Part shown: in pieces, positions 34,709-43,404 of the stretch
Layout of the letters: each line of letters begins with the position of its first letter
Numbering within the stretch: the first letter of the stretch is position 1
Origin: Allobosea sp.
GTDB taxonomy: Bacteria; Pseudomonadota; Alphaproteobacteria; Rhizobiales; Beijerinckiaceae
NCBI GenBank assembly: GCA_024231975.1
Contig: JAAEQB010000026.1
Coordinates: forward strand, 1-64,000
Direction: 5' to 3'
Length of the DNA: 64,000 bases
The notes under the pieces: generated by a model
The model's input: only the letters and a program-made list of their open reading frames with translations
Databases searched by the model: none
Told to the model about the DNA's origin: nothing
Program-made: the position numbers and the translations under genes

Positions 34709-36321
34709 GTGACGAAGCCGCGCGGGCGGGGACCCATGTCGTCATCCTGCCGAACGAAGCCGCGACGGTGCGGCTGGCGCAGGACATCGCCGACATCCTC
34801 AAGACCGGCGACATCGTCGCGCTCTCCGGCCATCTCGGCGCGGGCAAGTCGCTGCTGGCGCGGGCGATGCTGCGCCGCCTCGCCGACGATCCGGCGCTGG
34901 AGGCGCCGAGTCCGACCTTCACCCTGGTGCAGAGCTATGACAGCCCGCGCGGGCTCCTGCTCCACGCCGATCTCTACCGCGTCCGCAGCCCCGACGAGCT
35001 CGACGATATCGGGCTGATCGAGGACCTCGACCTCGCGATCACCATCGTCGAATGGCCTGACCGTGCCGGCGCGCGTTTGCCGGCAGGCCGCAGGCTCGAC
35101 ATCGTGCTGGAAGTCGATCCGGAGAATCTCGAGCAGGGCCGGATCGCGACGCTCTCGGGCGGCGTGCTCTGGCGCCAGCGGCTGGCGCTCGCGATCGGCG
35201 CGCGTCGCCTGATCGACGAAGCCGGCTGGAGTGAGGCGAAGCGCGAGTTCATGCTCGGCGATGCCTCCAGCCGCGCCTATGAGCGCTTGATCAGGCCGTC
35301 CGGCGAGACCGCGATCCTGATGATCTCGCCGCCGCGGCCGGACGGGCCGGCGATCCGCCAGGGCAAGCCCTACAGCGCCATCGCTCATCTCGCCGAGACC
35401 GTCGACGCCTTCGTCGCCATGGACAAGGCCCTGCGCTCGCTCGGTCTCTCGGCGCCGGAGGTCCTGGCGCAGGACCTCGTCACCGGCCTCTTGATCATCG
35501 AGGACCTCGGCAATGAGCCGGTGGTCGGCGCCGACGGACCGATTCCTGATCGTTACGAGGCCGCGGCCCGCCTGCTCGCCGAGCTGCACCGGCATGCGCT
35601 GCCGACGATCCTGCCGGTCGCGGAGGCGCGCGACCATGTCCTGCCGGACTATGACCGCGAGGCGCTCGCCATCGAGACCGAGCTGGTGCTCGACTGGTAT
35701 GCCCCGCATATCGCCGGCGTCACCCTGCCGGCGGTGACGCGATCGGAGTTCAGCCGCATCTGGGAAAAACTCTTCGACGAACTCTTCGAAACGCCGGCGA
35801 CCTGGACCTTGCGCGACTATCACTCGCCGAACCTGCTCTGGCTGGCCGATCGCGTCGGTCATGCCCGGCTCGGCCTGATCGACTTCCAGGACTCGGTGCT
35901 CGGCCACCCCGCCTATGACCTCGTCTCGCTCGGCCAGGACGCCCGCGTCGATGTGCCGGCGGCGCTGGAACTGCGCCTGCTCGCGGCCTATGCCGGCGCG
36001 CGGCGCGGCACCGATCCGAGCTTCGACGTTCCGCGTTTCGCCCGCGCCTATGCGATCCTCGGCGCTCAGCGCAACACCAAGATCGCCGGCATCTTCGCCC
36101 GGCTCGACCGGCGAGACGGCAAGCCGGGCTATCTCAAGCATCTGCCGCGGATCGAGGCGTACCTTCGCCGCAACCTCGAACAGCCGGCGCTCGCCGAGCT
36201 CAAAGCCTGGTACGAGACCTATCTGCCCAAGCTCTATGCCGGGCAGGAAAAGGCGGAGCCGGAAGTAGAAGCGAGCGGGTCGGACGAGGCTGCCCCCGAT
36301 TCGAAAGAGAGCTCACCGTGA
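34705..36321 (+). CDS. tsaE: TsaE - AmgK-type phosphotransferase fusion
   Basis: A 538-residue two-domain protein. Residues 1-155 are TsaE, the ATPase of the tRNA t6A synthesis complex, with P-loop GHLGAGKS (42-49), SPTFTLVQSY and IVEWPDR. Residues from about 190 on form an aminoglycoside-phosphotransferase-like kinase (RDYHSPNLLW near 370; LIDFQDSVLGHPAYDLVSLGQD near 391-412), resembling AmgK, the anomeric MurNAc/GlcNAc kinase of cell-wall recycling. This fusion is common in Rhizobiales. The usual downstream murU-type nucleotidyltransferase and addB/addA genes are absent; a dispersed repeat and an inverted gluconolactonase follow instead. Confidence 0.93.
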   Translation: MSDEAARAGTHVVILPNEAATVRLAQDIADILKTGDIVALSGHLGAGKSLLARAMLRRLADDPALEAPSPTFTLVQSYDSPRGLLLHADLYRVRSPDELDDIGLIEDLDLAITIVEWPDRAGARLPAGRRLDIVLEVDPENLEQGRIATLSGGVLWRQRLALAIGARRLIDEAGWSEAKREFMLGDASSRAYERLIRPSGETAILMISPPRPDGPAIRQGKPYSAIAHLAETVDAFVAMDKALRSLGLSAPEVLAQDLVTGLLIIEDLGNEPVVGADGPIPDRYEAAARLLAELHRHALPTILPVAEARDHVLPDYDREALAIETELVLDWYAPHIAGVTLPAVTRSEFSRIWEKLFDELFETPATWTLRDYHSPNLLWLADRVGHARLGLIDFQDSVLGHPAYDLVSLGQDARVDVPAALELRLLAAYAGARRGTDPSFDVPRFARAYAILGAQRNTKIAGIFARLDRRDGKPGYLKHLPRIEAYLRRNLEQPALAELKAWYETYLPKLYAGQEKAEPEVEASGSDEAAPDSKESSP

Positions 36322-36363
36322 GGGGATAAGCGCGGGATCCCCTCTCCCGGATGGGAGAGGGGT

Positions 36364-36483
36364 AGGGGTGAGGGACCGCCGCTGATCATTGGAATGCAAC
36401 GGAGCCGCTGCACCTTCTGCGGATAGGGCGGGCCCTCATCCCTGCCCTTCTCCCACACGGGAGGAGGGTTCCCCGCGCCCTTC
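36364..36483 (+). repeat. Dispersed intergenic repeat, copy B
   Basis: Second copy of the 120-bp element at 130-250, same orientation. Just upstream, 36340-36361 adds a CCCTCTCCC...GGGAGAGGG hairpin. It lies between the tsaE fusion and the convergent gluconolactonase, at the point where gene order departs from the usual Rhizobiales arrangement. Confidence 0.75.
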
Positions 36484-36497
36484 CTCACTGTTTGCGC

Positions 36498-37721
36498 CTA
36501 ACCCGGCCCCGCCCCCTGCGTGCCCAGATAGACGGCATAGAGCGACTGGCTCGCCGCCATGAACAGCCGGTTGCGCTTGGGCCCGCCGAAGCAGATGTTG
36601 CCGCAGACCTCCGGCAGGCGGATGCGGCCGATCAGCTTGCCCTCGGGGTTGAAGCAGAGCACGCCATTGTAGCCGACGGCGCGGCCGGCATTGCTGGACG
36701 CCCAGAGATTGCCCTGCACGTCGCAGCGTAAGCCGTCCGGCCCGCATTTCACCCCGTCGACCATGCAGTCCGAGAACAACTTGCCGTTGGAGAGCTTGCT
36801 GTCGGCGCCGACATCGAAGACGTGGATGTCGCCCTTGCCGCCGGGGCCGGTGTCGCCCGGGCCTTTGCCGGTCGAGGCAATGTAGAGCTTCTTGTAGTCC
36901 GGCGAGAAGCACAGGCCGTTCGGATCGGGTACCTGCTGCTCGGTGACGACGAGGTCGACCCGGCCGCTCGGATCAATGCGATAGCAGTTCGTCGGCAGTT
37001 CCCGCTTGAAGAAGCCGATTTCGGGCGGCTGGCCGAGGCGCGGATTGAGCTTGCCGCTGGCATTGCTCGGCCCACCGGCTGCGTCAGGCGCGCCCTCATA
37101 GAGCTGGCCGCCATAGGGCGGATCGGTGAACCAGTAGCTGCCGTCGGGATGCTGGACGATGTCGTTGGGGGAGTTCAGCCGCTTGCCGTCGAATTTGTCG
37201 GCGAGGATCGTCACCGAGCCGTCGAGTTCATAGCGCACGACACGGCGGTTGAGGTGCTCGCAGGAGAGCTGCCTGCCCTGGAAGTCGAAGCTGTTGCCGT
37301 TGCTGTTGCCCGAGGGCGTCCGGAAGACGCTGACGCGGCCATCGTCCTCCAGCCAGCGCAGCTGCCGGTTGTTGGGGATGTCGCTCCAGACCAGATAGCG
37401 CCCCTGCGCGTTCCAGGCCGGGCCTTCCGCCCAGAGCGCTCCGGTCCAGAGCCGCTGGATCGCGGCATTGGGCTGGGCCAGCCCCTCGAAGGCTGGGTCG
37501 ACGGCGAGGACGTCAGGGTCCCAGAAATAAGTGGTCGGCGCGCCGTTGCGGCTGAAATCACGTGGCGGCGTGGTAATCGTGCTCGGCGGCCCAGGCCGGG
37601 CGGCCGGAGTCTGCGCCAGGGCCGTATCGGCGGCTGCTACGAGTGCTCCTGCCCCCGCGACCTGCAACAGGCGGCGGCGCGACAAGGCGGGACGTGATTC
37701 ATCGATCATGCGTGGCTGCAT
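36498..37721 (-). CDS. SMP-30/gluconolactonase family protein, Tat-exported
   Basis: A 407-residue six-bladed beta-propeller lactonase. The N-terminus has a twin-arginine motif (LSRRRLLQVAG) and a hydrophobic stretch ending ALAQ, so it should be periplasmic. Metal-site residues of the family are visible in WAEGPAW (Glu), SPNDIV (Asn) and CGPDGLRCD (Asp). It probably hydrolyses an aldonolactone. The ATG at 37721 has AGGGAGG at good distance. A LacI-like operator candidate lies 130 bp upstream. Confidence 0.9.
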   Translation of the reverse strand: MQPRMIDESRPALSRRRLLQVAGAGALVAAADTALAQTPAARPGPPSTITTPPRDFSRNGAPTTYFWDPDVLAVDPAFEGLAQPNAAIQRLWTGALWAEGPAWNAQGRYLVWSDIPNNRQLRWLEDDGRVSVFRTPSGNSNGNSFDFQGRQLSCEHLNRRVVRYELDGSVTILADKFDGKRLNSPNDIVQHPDGSYWFTDPPYGGQLYEGAPDAAGGPSNASGKLNPRLGQPPEIGFFKRELPTNCYRIDPSGRVDLVVTEQQVPDPNGLCFSPDYKKLYIASTGKGPGDTGPGGKGDIHVFDVGADSKLSNGKLFSDCMVDGVKCGPDGLRCDVQGNLWASSNAGRAVGYNGVLCFNPEGKLIGRIRLPEVCGNICFGGPKRNRLFMAASQSLYAVYLGTQGAGPG

Positions 37722-37851
37722 CGGTGACCTCCCTGGGTTGAACTTGTGCCGTTCTTACCCGGCCATCGGGAGCGCCGATTGCGGCGGTGACGTGGCGGAA
37801 GGCGGCCGCCCCGTCATGGCGAGCCCTGCTCTAACAGGGCTTCTCATCGAC

Positions 37852-37865
37852 CTAAATCGGTTTAA
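37852..37865. promoter_or_regulatory. LacI-like operator candidate upstream of gluconolactonase
   Basis: CTAAATCGGTTTAA, nearly palindromic around CG, 130 bp upstream of the gluconolactonase start. It resembles ACCTAAATCGTTTAAA upstream of pckA at 25301-25316. Confidence 0.45.
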
Positions 37866-37902
37866 TGATATCGAGTCCAGAGGTCGCTGCTGCGACCGGC
37901 CC

Positions 37903-39105
37903 TCAGGCGGCGAGATCGGCGACCAATGCGTCGAGCAGGAGCGCGCCTTCTGGCGTCGCCGCGAGGCGGCCATTGGCCTTGCGAGCGAGGAAGCCCTCGG
38001 CGATCAGGCTGCCGATGCGGTTGCCGTTGAGCTTGCGGCCGGCCAGCCCCTCGAACACGTCGAGATCGATGCCTTCGACGAGTCTCAGACCCATCAGCAG
38101 GTATTCATCACCCTGCGCCTCGGCCGAAAGCTTCTCGTTCTCGACCAGCGCATCGCCGCCGGCCTCGATCCGCTCCAGCCAGGTTTCCGGGCGCTTCTCG
38201 GTCGATTGGGCAAAGCGGCCATCGGCCGTCACCAGCCGGCCATGGGCGCCCGGCCCGATGCCGGCATATTCGCCATAGTGCCAGTAGACCAGGTTGTGCC
38301 GGCACTCCGCGCCCGGCCGGGCATGGTTCGAGATCTCGTAGACCGGCAGGCCGTGTTTGCCCGTGATCTCCTGCGTCACCTCGTAGAGCGCCGCGCCCGC
38401 ATCGGGATCGGGAATGGCGAGCTTGCCGGCCTTGTAGAGCTGCTCGAAGGCGGTGCCGGGCTCGATGGTGAGCTGGTAGAGCGAGAGATGTTCGGCGGCA
38501 TGGCTGATCGCCAGCTCGAGCTCGGCCTGCCACAGCGCCGGCGTCTGCTGCGGCGAGCGGGCATAGATCAGGTCGAAGGAATAGCGCTCGAAATAGCGCC
38601 GTGCGATCGCGACTGCATCGAGCGCCTCCTGCGCTGAATGCATCCGGCCGAGCGCCTTGAGGTCGGTATCGTTCAGCGCCTGCACGCCGAGCGAGACGCG
38701 GTTGACGCCGGCCGCGCGGAAATCGCGGAAGCGCCCGGCCTCGACGCTGGTCGGATTGGCCTCGAGCGAGACCTCGCAATGGGGATCGACGGCCCAGTGC
38801 TCGCCGATCGCATCGAGGATCGCGCCGACCGTCGCGCCCTCCATCAGCGAAGGCGTGCCGCCGCCGAAGAAGATCGAGGACACCGTGCGTCCGGGCGCCA
38901 GTGCCGCGCGCTGGGCGATCTCGCGGCGAAAGGCGGCGATATAGCGCGCCTGGTCCGGCGGCTGATGCCGGACATGGGAGTTGAAGTCGCAATAAGGGCA
39001 TTTGGCCAGGCAGAACGGCCAATGCACATAGACGGCGAAGCCAGCATCCGCGGTCGGATGCGCCGGCACGCCGGGCCGCGCGGCAAAGGCGGCCGGAGGG
39101 CTCAA
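37903..39105 (-). CDS. hemW: HemW-type radical SAM protein
   Basis: A 400-residue radical SAM protein related to coproporphyrinogen III dehydrogenase (HemN) but of the HemW class, thought to act as a heme chaperone. The cluster motif YVHWPFCLAKCPYCDFNSHV supplies Cys32, Cys36 and Cys39; no extra HemN N-terminal region is present. FFGGGTPSLM follows. The TTG at 39105 overlaps the rdgB stop (TTGA); a GTG at 39069 is an alternative. It is the last gene of rph-rdgB-hemW. Confidence 0.93.
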   Translation of the reverse strand: MSPPAAFAARPGVPAHPTADAGFAVYVHWPFCLAKCPYCDFNSHVRHQPPDQARYIAAFRREIAQRAALAPGRTVSSIFFGGGTPSLMEGATVGAILDAIGEHWAVDPHCEVSLEANPTSVEAGRFRDFRAAGVNRVSLGVQALNDTDLKALGRMHSAQEALDAVAIARRYFERYSFDLIYARSPQQTPALWQAELELAISHAAEHLSLYQLTIEPGTAFEQLYKAGKLAIPDPDAGAALYEVTQEITGKHGLPVYEISNHARPGAECRHNLVYWHYGEYAGIGPGAHGRLVTADGRFAQSTEKRPETWLERIEAGGDALVENEKLSAEAQGDEYLLMGLRLVEGIDLDVFEGLAGRKLNGNRIGSLIAEGFLARKANGRLAATPEGALLLDALVADLAA

Positions 39106-39749
39106 GCCGGCATCCTCAGGCAGGCGGCGGCGAGCACATGGAAAGCGCGGGCCCGGTGCGACAGGCCGGGCGAGCCGTCCTGCGGGATGCCGTGCTTCTG
39201 CTCCGAGGTCATCTCGCCAAAAGTCCTGTCATGGCCGGCCGGCTGGAAGATCGGGTCGTAGCCGAAGCCGGAGGTTCCGCGCGGCGCTTCGACGATCGTG
39301 CCGAAGACGCGGCCCTCGAACAGTTCCTGATGCCCATCCGGCCAGGCGATCACCAGCGCCGAGACGAAATGCGCCTTGCGCTGCTCTGGTATCGTCGCGC
39401 CGCGTTTTGCAAGCTCTACCTGCACACGGGCCAGGGCTGGGGCAAAATCCTTGCCCGGTCCGGCCCAGTTGGCCGAGAACAGGCCGGGGGCGCCGTCGAG
39501 CGCGTCGATGCATACGCCGGAATCATCCGCCAGCGACGGCAGGCCGGAGGCATTTGCCGCCGCGATCGCCTTGATCGCGGCGTTCTCGGCGAACATATGG
39601 CCGTCCTCGACCGGCTCGGGCAAGCCGAGCTCGCCGGCCGAGACCAGTTCGACCCCATAGGGCGCCATCAGCTCGCGCATTTCGCGCAGCTTGCCCTGGT
39701 TATGGGTCGCGATCACGACCTTGCCGGAGAGGAGACGGTTCGTGCTCAT
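39102..39749 (-). CDS. rdgB: Non-canonical purine NTP pyrophosphatase (ITPase)
   Basis: A 215-residue Ham1/RdgB that removes ITP, dITP and XTP from the nucleotide pool. Family motifs are IATHNQGKLREM near the N-terminus, FAENAAIKA, LADDSGVCIDAL and SGFGYDPIFQP. ATG 39749 gives the family length; the longer open frame overlaps rph. It lies 4 nt after the rph stop, and hemW overlaps its end. Confidence 0.96.
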   Translation of the reverse strand: MSTNRLLSGKVVIATHNQGKLREMRELMAPYGVELVSAGELGLPEPVEDGHMFAENAAIKAIAAANASGLPSLADDSGVCIDALDGAPGLFSANWAGPGKDFAPALARVQVELAKRGATIPEQRKAHFVSALVIAWPDGHQELFEGRVFGTIVEAPRGTSGFGYDPIFQPAGHDRTFGEMTSEQKHGIPQDGSPGLSHRARAFHVLAAACLRMPA

Positions 39750-39753
39750 GGCG

Positions 39754-40470
39754 TCAGGCCACCGCCGCCTTCTGCAGGGTGACCAGCTTGCCGACGCCGT
39801 CCTTGGCGAGCTTGAGCAAGGCCAGCAGCTCCTCCTCAGAGAAGGGCGCGCCTTCGGCGGTGCCTTGGACCTCGACGAGGCCGCCAGCGCCTGTGATGAC
39901 GAAATTGGCGTCTGTCTGCGCCCCGGAATCCTCGACATAGTCGAGATCGATCACCGGATTGCCGGCAACGATGCCGCAGGAGACGGCGGCGACATGATCC
40001 TTCAGCGGATTGGCGCCCTTCAGCATGCCGCGTCCTTCCATCCATTTCAGCGCGTCGTGCAGCGCGACCCAGGCGCCGGTGATGGAGGCGGTGCGGGTGC
40101 CGCCATCGGCCTGCAGCACGTCACAGTCGACGACGATCTGGCGCTCGCCGATCGCGGTGAGGTCGACCACGGCACGCAAGCTGCGGCCGACCAGGCGCTG
40201 GATCTCCTGCGTGCGGCCGGACGGCTTGCCCGAGGTGACCTCGCGGCGGGTGCGCTCATGCGTGGCGCGCGGCAGCATCGAATACTCGGCGGTGACCCAG
40301 CCCTTGCCGGTGCCGCGCAGCCAGGGCGGCCCCTTCTCCTCGACGGTCGCGGCGCAGAGCACCTTGGTCTCGCCGAAGGTGACCATGCACGAGCCTTCGG
40401 CATAGCGCACCACGCCGCGTTCCAGCGTGACCTTGCGCATCTCGTCGGCTGCGCGCTTCGAGGGTCTCAT
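39754..40470 (-). CDS. rph: Ribonuclease PH
   Basis: A 238-residue phosphorolytic 3'-5' exoribonuclease that trims tRNA 3' ends. Typical segments are MRPSKRAADEMRKV at the N-terminus, EYSMLPRATHERTRRE, GRTQEIQRLVGRSLRA and CDVLQADGGTRTASITGA, which holds phosphate- and RNA-binding residues. It is divergent from hrcA with about 140 bp between, a conserved alphaproteobacterial arrangement. Confidence 0.97.
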   Translation of the reverse strand: MRPSKRAADEMRKVTLERGVVRYAEGSCMVTFGETKVLCAATVEEKGPPWLRGTGKGWVTAEYSMLPRATHERTRREVTSGKPSGRTQEIQRLVGRSLRAVVDLTAIGERQIVVDCDVLQADGGTRTASITGAWVALHDALKWMEGRGMLKGANPLKDHVAAVSCGIVAGNPVIDLDYVEDSGAQTDANFVITGAGGLVEVQGTAEGAPFSEEELLALLKLAKDGVGKLVTLQKAAVA

Positions 40471-40608
40471 CGTGCCAATCCTGTGTTCCGGAGTCCGCGG
40501 CTTGTAGGCGCTTAAGCCGAGTGCGGCAAGGCGAGCGGGCCATGGGGCTTGATCCCGCCACGCCCACCGGGGACAATGGGCCATGGCATCGAGGCTGTTC
40601 GCTAGGGA

Positions 40609-41691
40609 ATGAGCGCCCATACCCGCCCGGAATCTCCCGGCGGCCTGGTCGAGATCGACCAGCGCTCGCGCGAGATTTTTCGCCAGATCGTCGACGGTTA
40701 CCTCACCACCGGCGAGCCGGTCGGCTCGCGTAACATCGCCCGCCTGCTGCCGATGGCGCTGTCGCCGGCGACGGTGCGCAATGTCATGACCGATCTCGAG
40801 ATGGCTGGGCTGATCTACGCGCCGCATACCTCGGCCGGTCGCCTGCCGACCGAACGCGGCCTGCGCTTCTTCGTCGACGGGATGATGGAGGTCGGCAATC
40901 TCACCTCGGATGAGCGCTCGCGCATCGAGGCGCAGATCCGGGCGGCCGCGAGCAATCGCTCGCTCGACCAGACGCTGACAGAGGCCTCCGCCTTGCTGTC
41001 CGGCCTGTCGCGCGGCGCTGGCGTCGTCGTCACCACCAAGGCCAATGCGCGGCTGCGCCATATCGAATTCGTCCGGCTCGATGCCGGCCGGGCGCTCGCC
41101 GTGCTCGTCGCCGACGACGGCACGGTCGAGAACCGCATTCTCGCCTTGCCGGCGGGACTACCGGCCTCGGCGCTGGTCGAGGCCGGCAACTTCCTCAATG
41201 CCCGTATCACCGGCAAGACGCTCGACGAATTGCGACGCGAGATCGCCGATAGCCGCAGTCTTATGGAGCGCGAACTCGACGACTTGACCGCAAAGCTCGT
41301 CGAAAGCGGCGTTGCCACGAGCTCCGGCCCCACCGGCGACCGGCATCTGATCGTGCGCGGCCAGGCCAATTTGCTCGAGGACCTGAAGGCGCAGGAGGAT
41401 CTGGAGCGCATCCGCCTGCTCTTTGCCGATCTGGAGACGCAGACCGAATTGATCGACCTGCTCTCGCGGGCCGAGGCCGGCGACGGCGTGCGCATCTTCA
41501 TCGGCTCGGAGAACAAGCTGTTCTCGATGTCGGGCTCTTCGATCATCGCCGCACCCTTCCGCGATGGCGGCCAGCGCATCGTCGGCGTCGTCGGCATCAT
41601 CGGCCCGACCCGGCTGAACTATGCCCGGATCGTGCCGATGGTCGATTACACCGCCAAGGTGGTCGGGCGACTGCTCGACAGCGGGCGATGA
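40609..41691 (+). CDS. hrcA: Heat-inducible transcription repressor HrcA
   Basis: A 360-residue HrcA, which binds CIRCE operators in front of groEL and related genes. The winged-helix start (REIFRQIVDGYLTTGEPVGSRNIAR and SPATVRNVMTDLEMAGLIYAPHTSAGRLPT) and the GAF-like C-terminal domain are present. I find no CIRCE (TTAGCACTC-N9-GAGTGCTAA) in the rph-hrcA intergenic region. grpE, commonly next, is missing; an ankyrin protein gene overlaps the stop by 4 nt. Confidence 0.96.
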   Translation: MSAHTRPESPGGLVEIDQRSREIFRQIVDGYLTTGEPVGSRNIARLLPMALSPATVRNVMTDLEMAGLIYAPHTSAGRLPTERGLRFFVDGMMEVGNLTSDERSRIEAQIRAAASNRSLDQTLTEASALLSGLSRGAGVVVTTKANARLRHIEFVRLDAGRALAVLVADDGTVENRILALPAGLPASALVEAGNFLNARITGKTLDELRREIADSRSLMERELDDLTAKLVESGVATSSGPTGDRHLIVRGQANLLEDLKAQEDLERIRLLFADLETQTELIDLLSRAEAGDGVRIFIGSENKLFSMSGSSIIAAPFRDGGQRIVGVVGIIGPTRLNYARIVPMVDYTAKVVGRLLDSGR

Positions 41692-42344
41692 AGCGGCTGC
41701 TGCGGGCCGTCGCGATCCTGGCGGGAGTGCTGCTGATGACCGGAGCAAGCGAAGCTCAGACCGGCCTGCTTGAAGCCGCCGGCCGTGGCGATCTCGCCGC
41801 CGTGAACCGCCTGATCGCCGCCAAGGCAGACCTCGAACAGCGCGATGGCCAGCGCCAGACCCCGTTGCTGCTCGCCGTCGCCGGCAATCACGTCGCCGTT
41901 GCCAAGGCGCTGCTGGCGGCAGGCGCCAGCCCCAATGCCCAGGCGGCGAACCAGGACACGCCCTGGCTTCTGGCCGGCGCGAGTGGCCGCACCGAGATCA
42001 TCGCGGCGATGCTGCCGCTGAAGCCGGACCTGACGATCCGCAACCGCTATGGCGGCAATGCGCTGATCCCGGCCTGCGAGCGCGCCCATGTCGAGACGGC
42101 CAAGCTGCTGCTGACATCGGGCATCGACGTCAATCACGTCAACAATCTCGGCTGGACCTGCCTCCTGGAGATCGTGATCCTCGGCGATGGCGGCCCGCGC
42201 CATCGAGAGGTCGCCAGGCTCGTGCTCGATGCCGGCGCCGACCCCAACCTCGCCGACAAGGATGGCATCAGCCCGCTCCGGCACGCCCGCAAGCGCGGCC
42301 AGAACGAGGTCGCCAAGCTGATCGCGGCGGCCGGCGGGCGCTGA
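41688..42344 (+). CDS. Exported ankyrin-repeat protein
   Basis: A 218-residue protein. A signal peptide (MKRLLRAVAILAGVLLMTGASEAQ) is followed by five to six ankyrin repeats of about 33 residues, for example QTPLLLAVAGNHVAVAKALLAAGASPN and NALIPACERAHVETAKLLLTSG. Periplasmic ankyrin proteins are often protein-binding inhibitors or catalase-protecting factors (AnkB-type); the partner is not evident. The ATG overlaps the hrcA stop. Confidence 0.85.
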   Translation: MKRLLRAVAILAGVLLMTGASEAQTGLLEAAGRGDLAAVNRLIAAKADLEQRDGQRQTPLLLAVAGNHVAVAKALLAAGASPNAQAANQDTPWLLAGASGRTEIIAAMLPLKPDLTIRNRYGGNALIPACERAHVETAKLLLTSGIDVNHVNNLGWTCLLEIVILGDGGPRHREVARLVLDAGADPNLADKDGISPLRHARKRGQNEVAKLIAAAGGR

Positions 42345-42347
42345 GCC

Positions 42348-42701
42348 CTACTCCAGCCAGTCGGTGATGAAGCGCTCGCTGGCGTGAATGTCGATCGATT
42401 CCAGCGTCTCCGGCCCGAGACTGCGGAACTTGTGCGGCACGCCGGCCGGCACGACCAGGATCTCTCCTGGCGCGGCCTGGATCTCCCGATCGCCGATCGT
42501 GTAGAGCGCCCGCCCGGCGCGCACGATGAAGGTCTCGGGATAGGGATGGCTGTGCAGCCTTGGCCCCTTGCCGGGCTCGGCCCGGACGAAGATCAGCGAG
42601 ACCTCGCCGCCGAAGCCTTGCACCTCGCCATGCCATTCGCCGGGCGTCTCCGCCCAGTCCTCGCGGCGAATGGCGCGAGGCGCCGTGGTTTCGTCCGCCA
42701 T
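42348..42701 (-). CDS. Cupin-domain protein
   Basis: A 117-residue single-domain cupin. The metal-binding motif 1 is RLHSHPYPETFIVRAGRALYTIG, with histidines and a Glu, and motif 2 is PAGVPHKFRSLG. Function is unknown; small cupins are often sensors or isomerases. ATG 42701 is preferred over a GTG at 42710. It starts just after the stop of the upstream LysE-type gene. Confidence 0.85.
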   Translation of the reverse strand: MADETTAPRAIRREDWAETPGEWHGEVQGFGGEVSLIFVRAEPGKGPRLHSHPYPETFIVRAGRALYTIGDREIQAAPGEILVVPAGVPHKFRSLGPETLESIDIHASERFITDWLE

Positions 42702-42702
42702 C

Positions 42703-43317
42703 TCAGCCACGTGCCGCGATCGCCGCCGCGGCGCCCGCCATCACGCCGCCGGTGACGCGGTTGATCCGGCGCATCGTCCTGGGGCTGGCGACCAGCCGCC
42801 GCGCCCGGTCGGCGGCATAGGCATAGCCGAGCAGGGTCGCGTTGATGATCAGCATGGTCAGCACCGCGACCTCGACGAAGGCGAGCGGCGTCAGTGCCTG
42901 GAGGTCGACCACCAGCGGCAGGATCGAGACGAAGAACACCATCACCTTGGGATTGCCGAGCGTCAGCGCGACGCCGCCGAGGAAGAGGCGGACGCCCTCA
43001 CCGCGCATCGCCGGCTGGTTTTCCAGGCTCTTCACCGGCGCGGTCCAGAGCTTCCAGGCGAGATAGATCAGATAGGCGCAGCCCGCGTATTTGATCGCCA
43101 GGAAGAGCCCGTGGAAGCTCTGCATCAGCAGCGTCAGGCCGAGCGCGGAGAAGCTCAGCCAGATCAGATCAGCCGATGCGACGCCGAGCACGAAGGGCAC
43201 CGTCCGCCGGAATCCGGTCGAGAGCGAGCGCGCCACGATCGCGGCGATGCCCGGCCCCGGCGAGGCGACGGCGAGGAAATAGACACCGGCGAAAACCAGA
43301 AGCCCGGCGAGATCCAT
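42703..43317 (-). CDS. LysE/RhtB family amino-acid exporter
   Basis: A 204-residue integral membrane protein with about six helices. The family signature VASPGPGIAAIVARSLSTGFR is near the N-terminus, and GGVALTLGNPKVMVFFVSILP lies in the middle. LysE/RhtB exporters release amino acids or homoserine lactones; the substrate is unknown here. ATG 43317 with GGGAGC upstream is chosen over longer options (43335, 43383). Confidence 0.88.
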   Translation of the reverse strand: MDLAGLLVFAGVYFLAVASPGPGIAAIVARSLSTGFRRTVPFVLGVASADLIWLSFSALGLTLLMQSFHGLFLAIKYAGCAYLIYLAWKLWTAPVKSLENQPAMRGEGVRLFLGGVALTLGNPKVMVFFVSILPLVVDLQALTPLAFVEVAVLTMLIINATLLGYAYAADRARRLVASPRTMRRINRVTGGVMAGAAAAIAARG

Positions 43318-43404
43318 CGAGCGCTGCTCCCTCATTGCGGCTTGTTGCGGCGAGATTAGCAGCCTGCGCCGGATGTGTCCCATCGCCTTGCGTGATGGGA
43401 GAGA

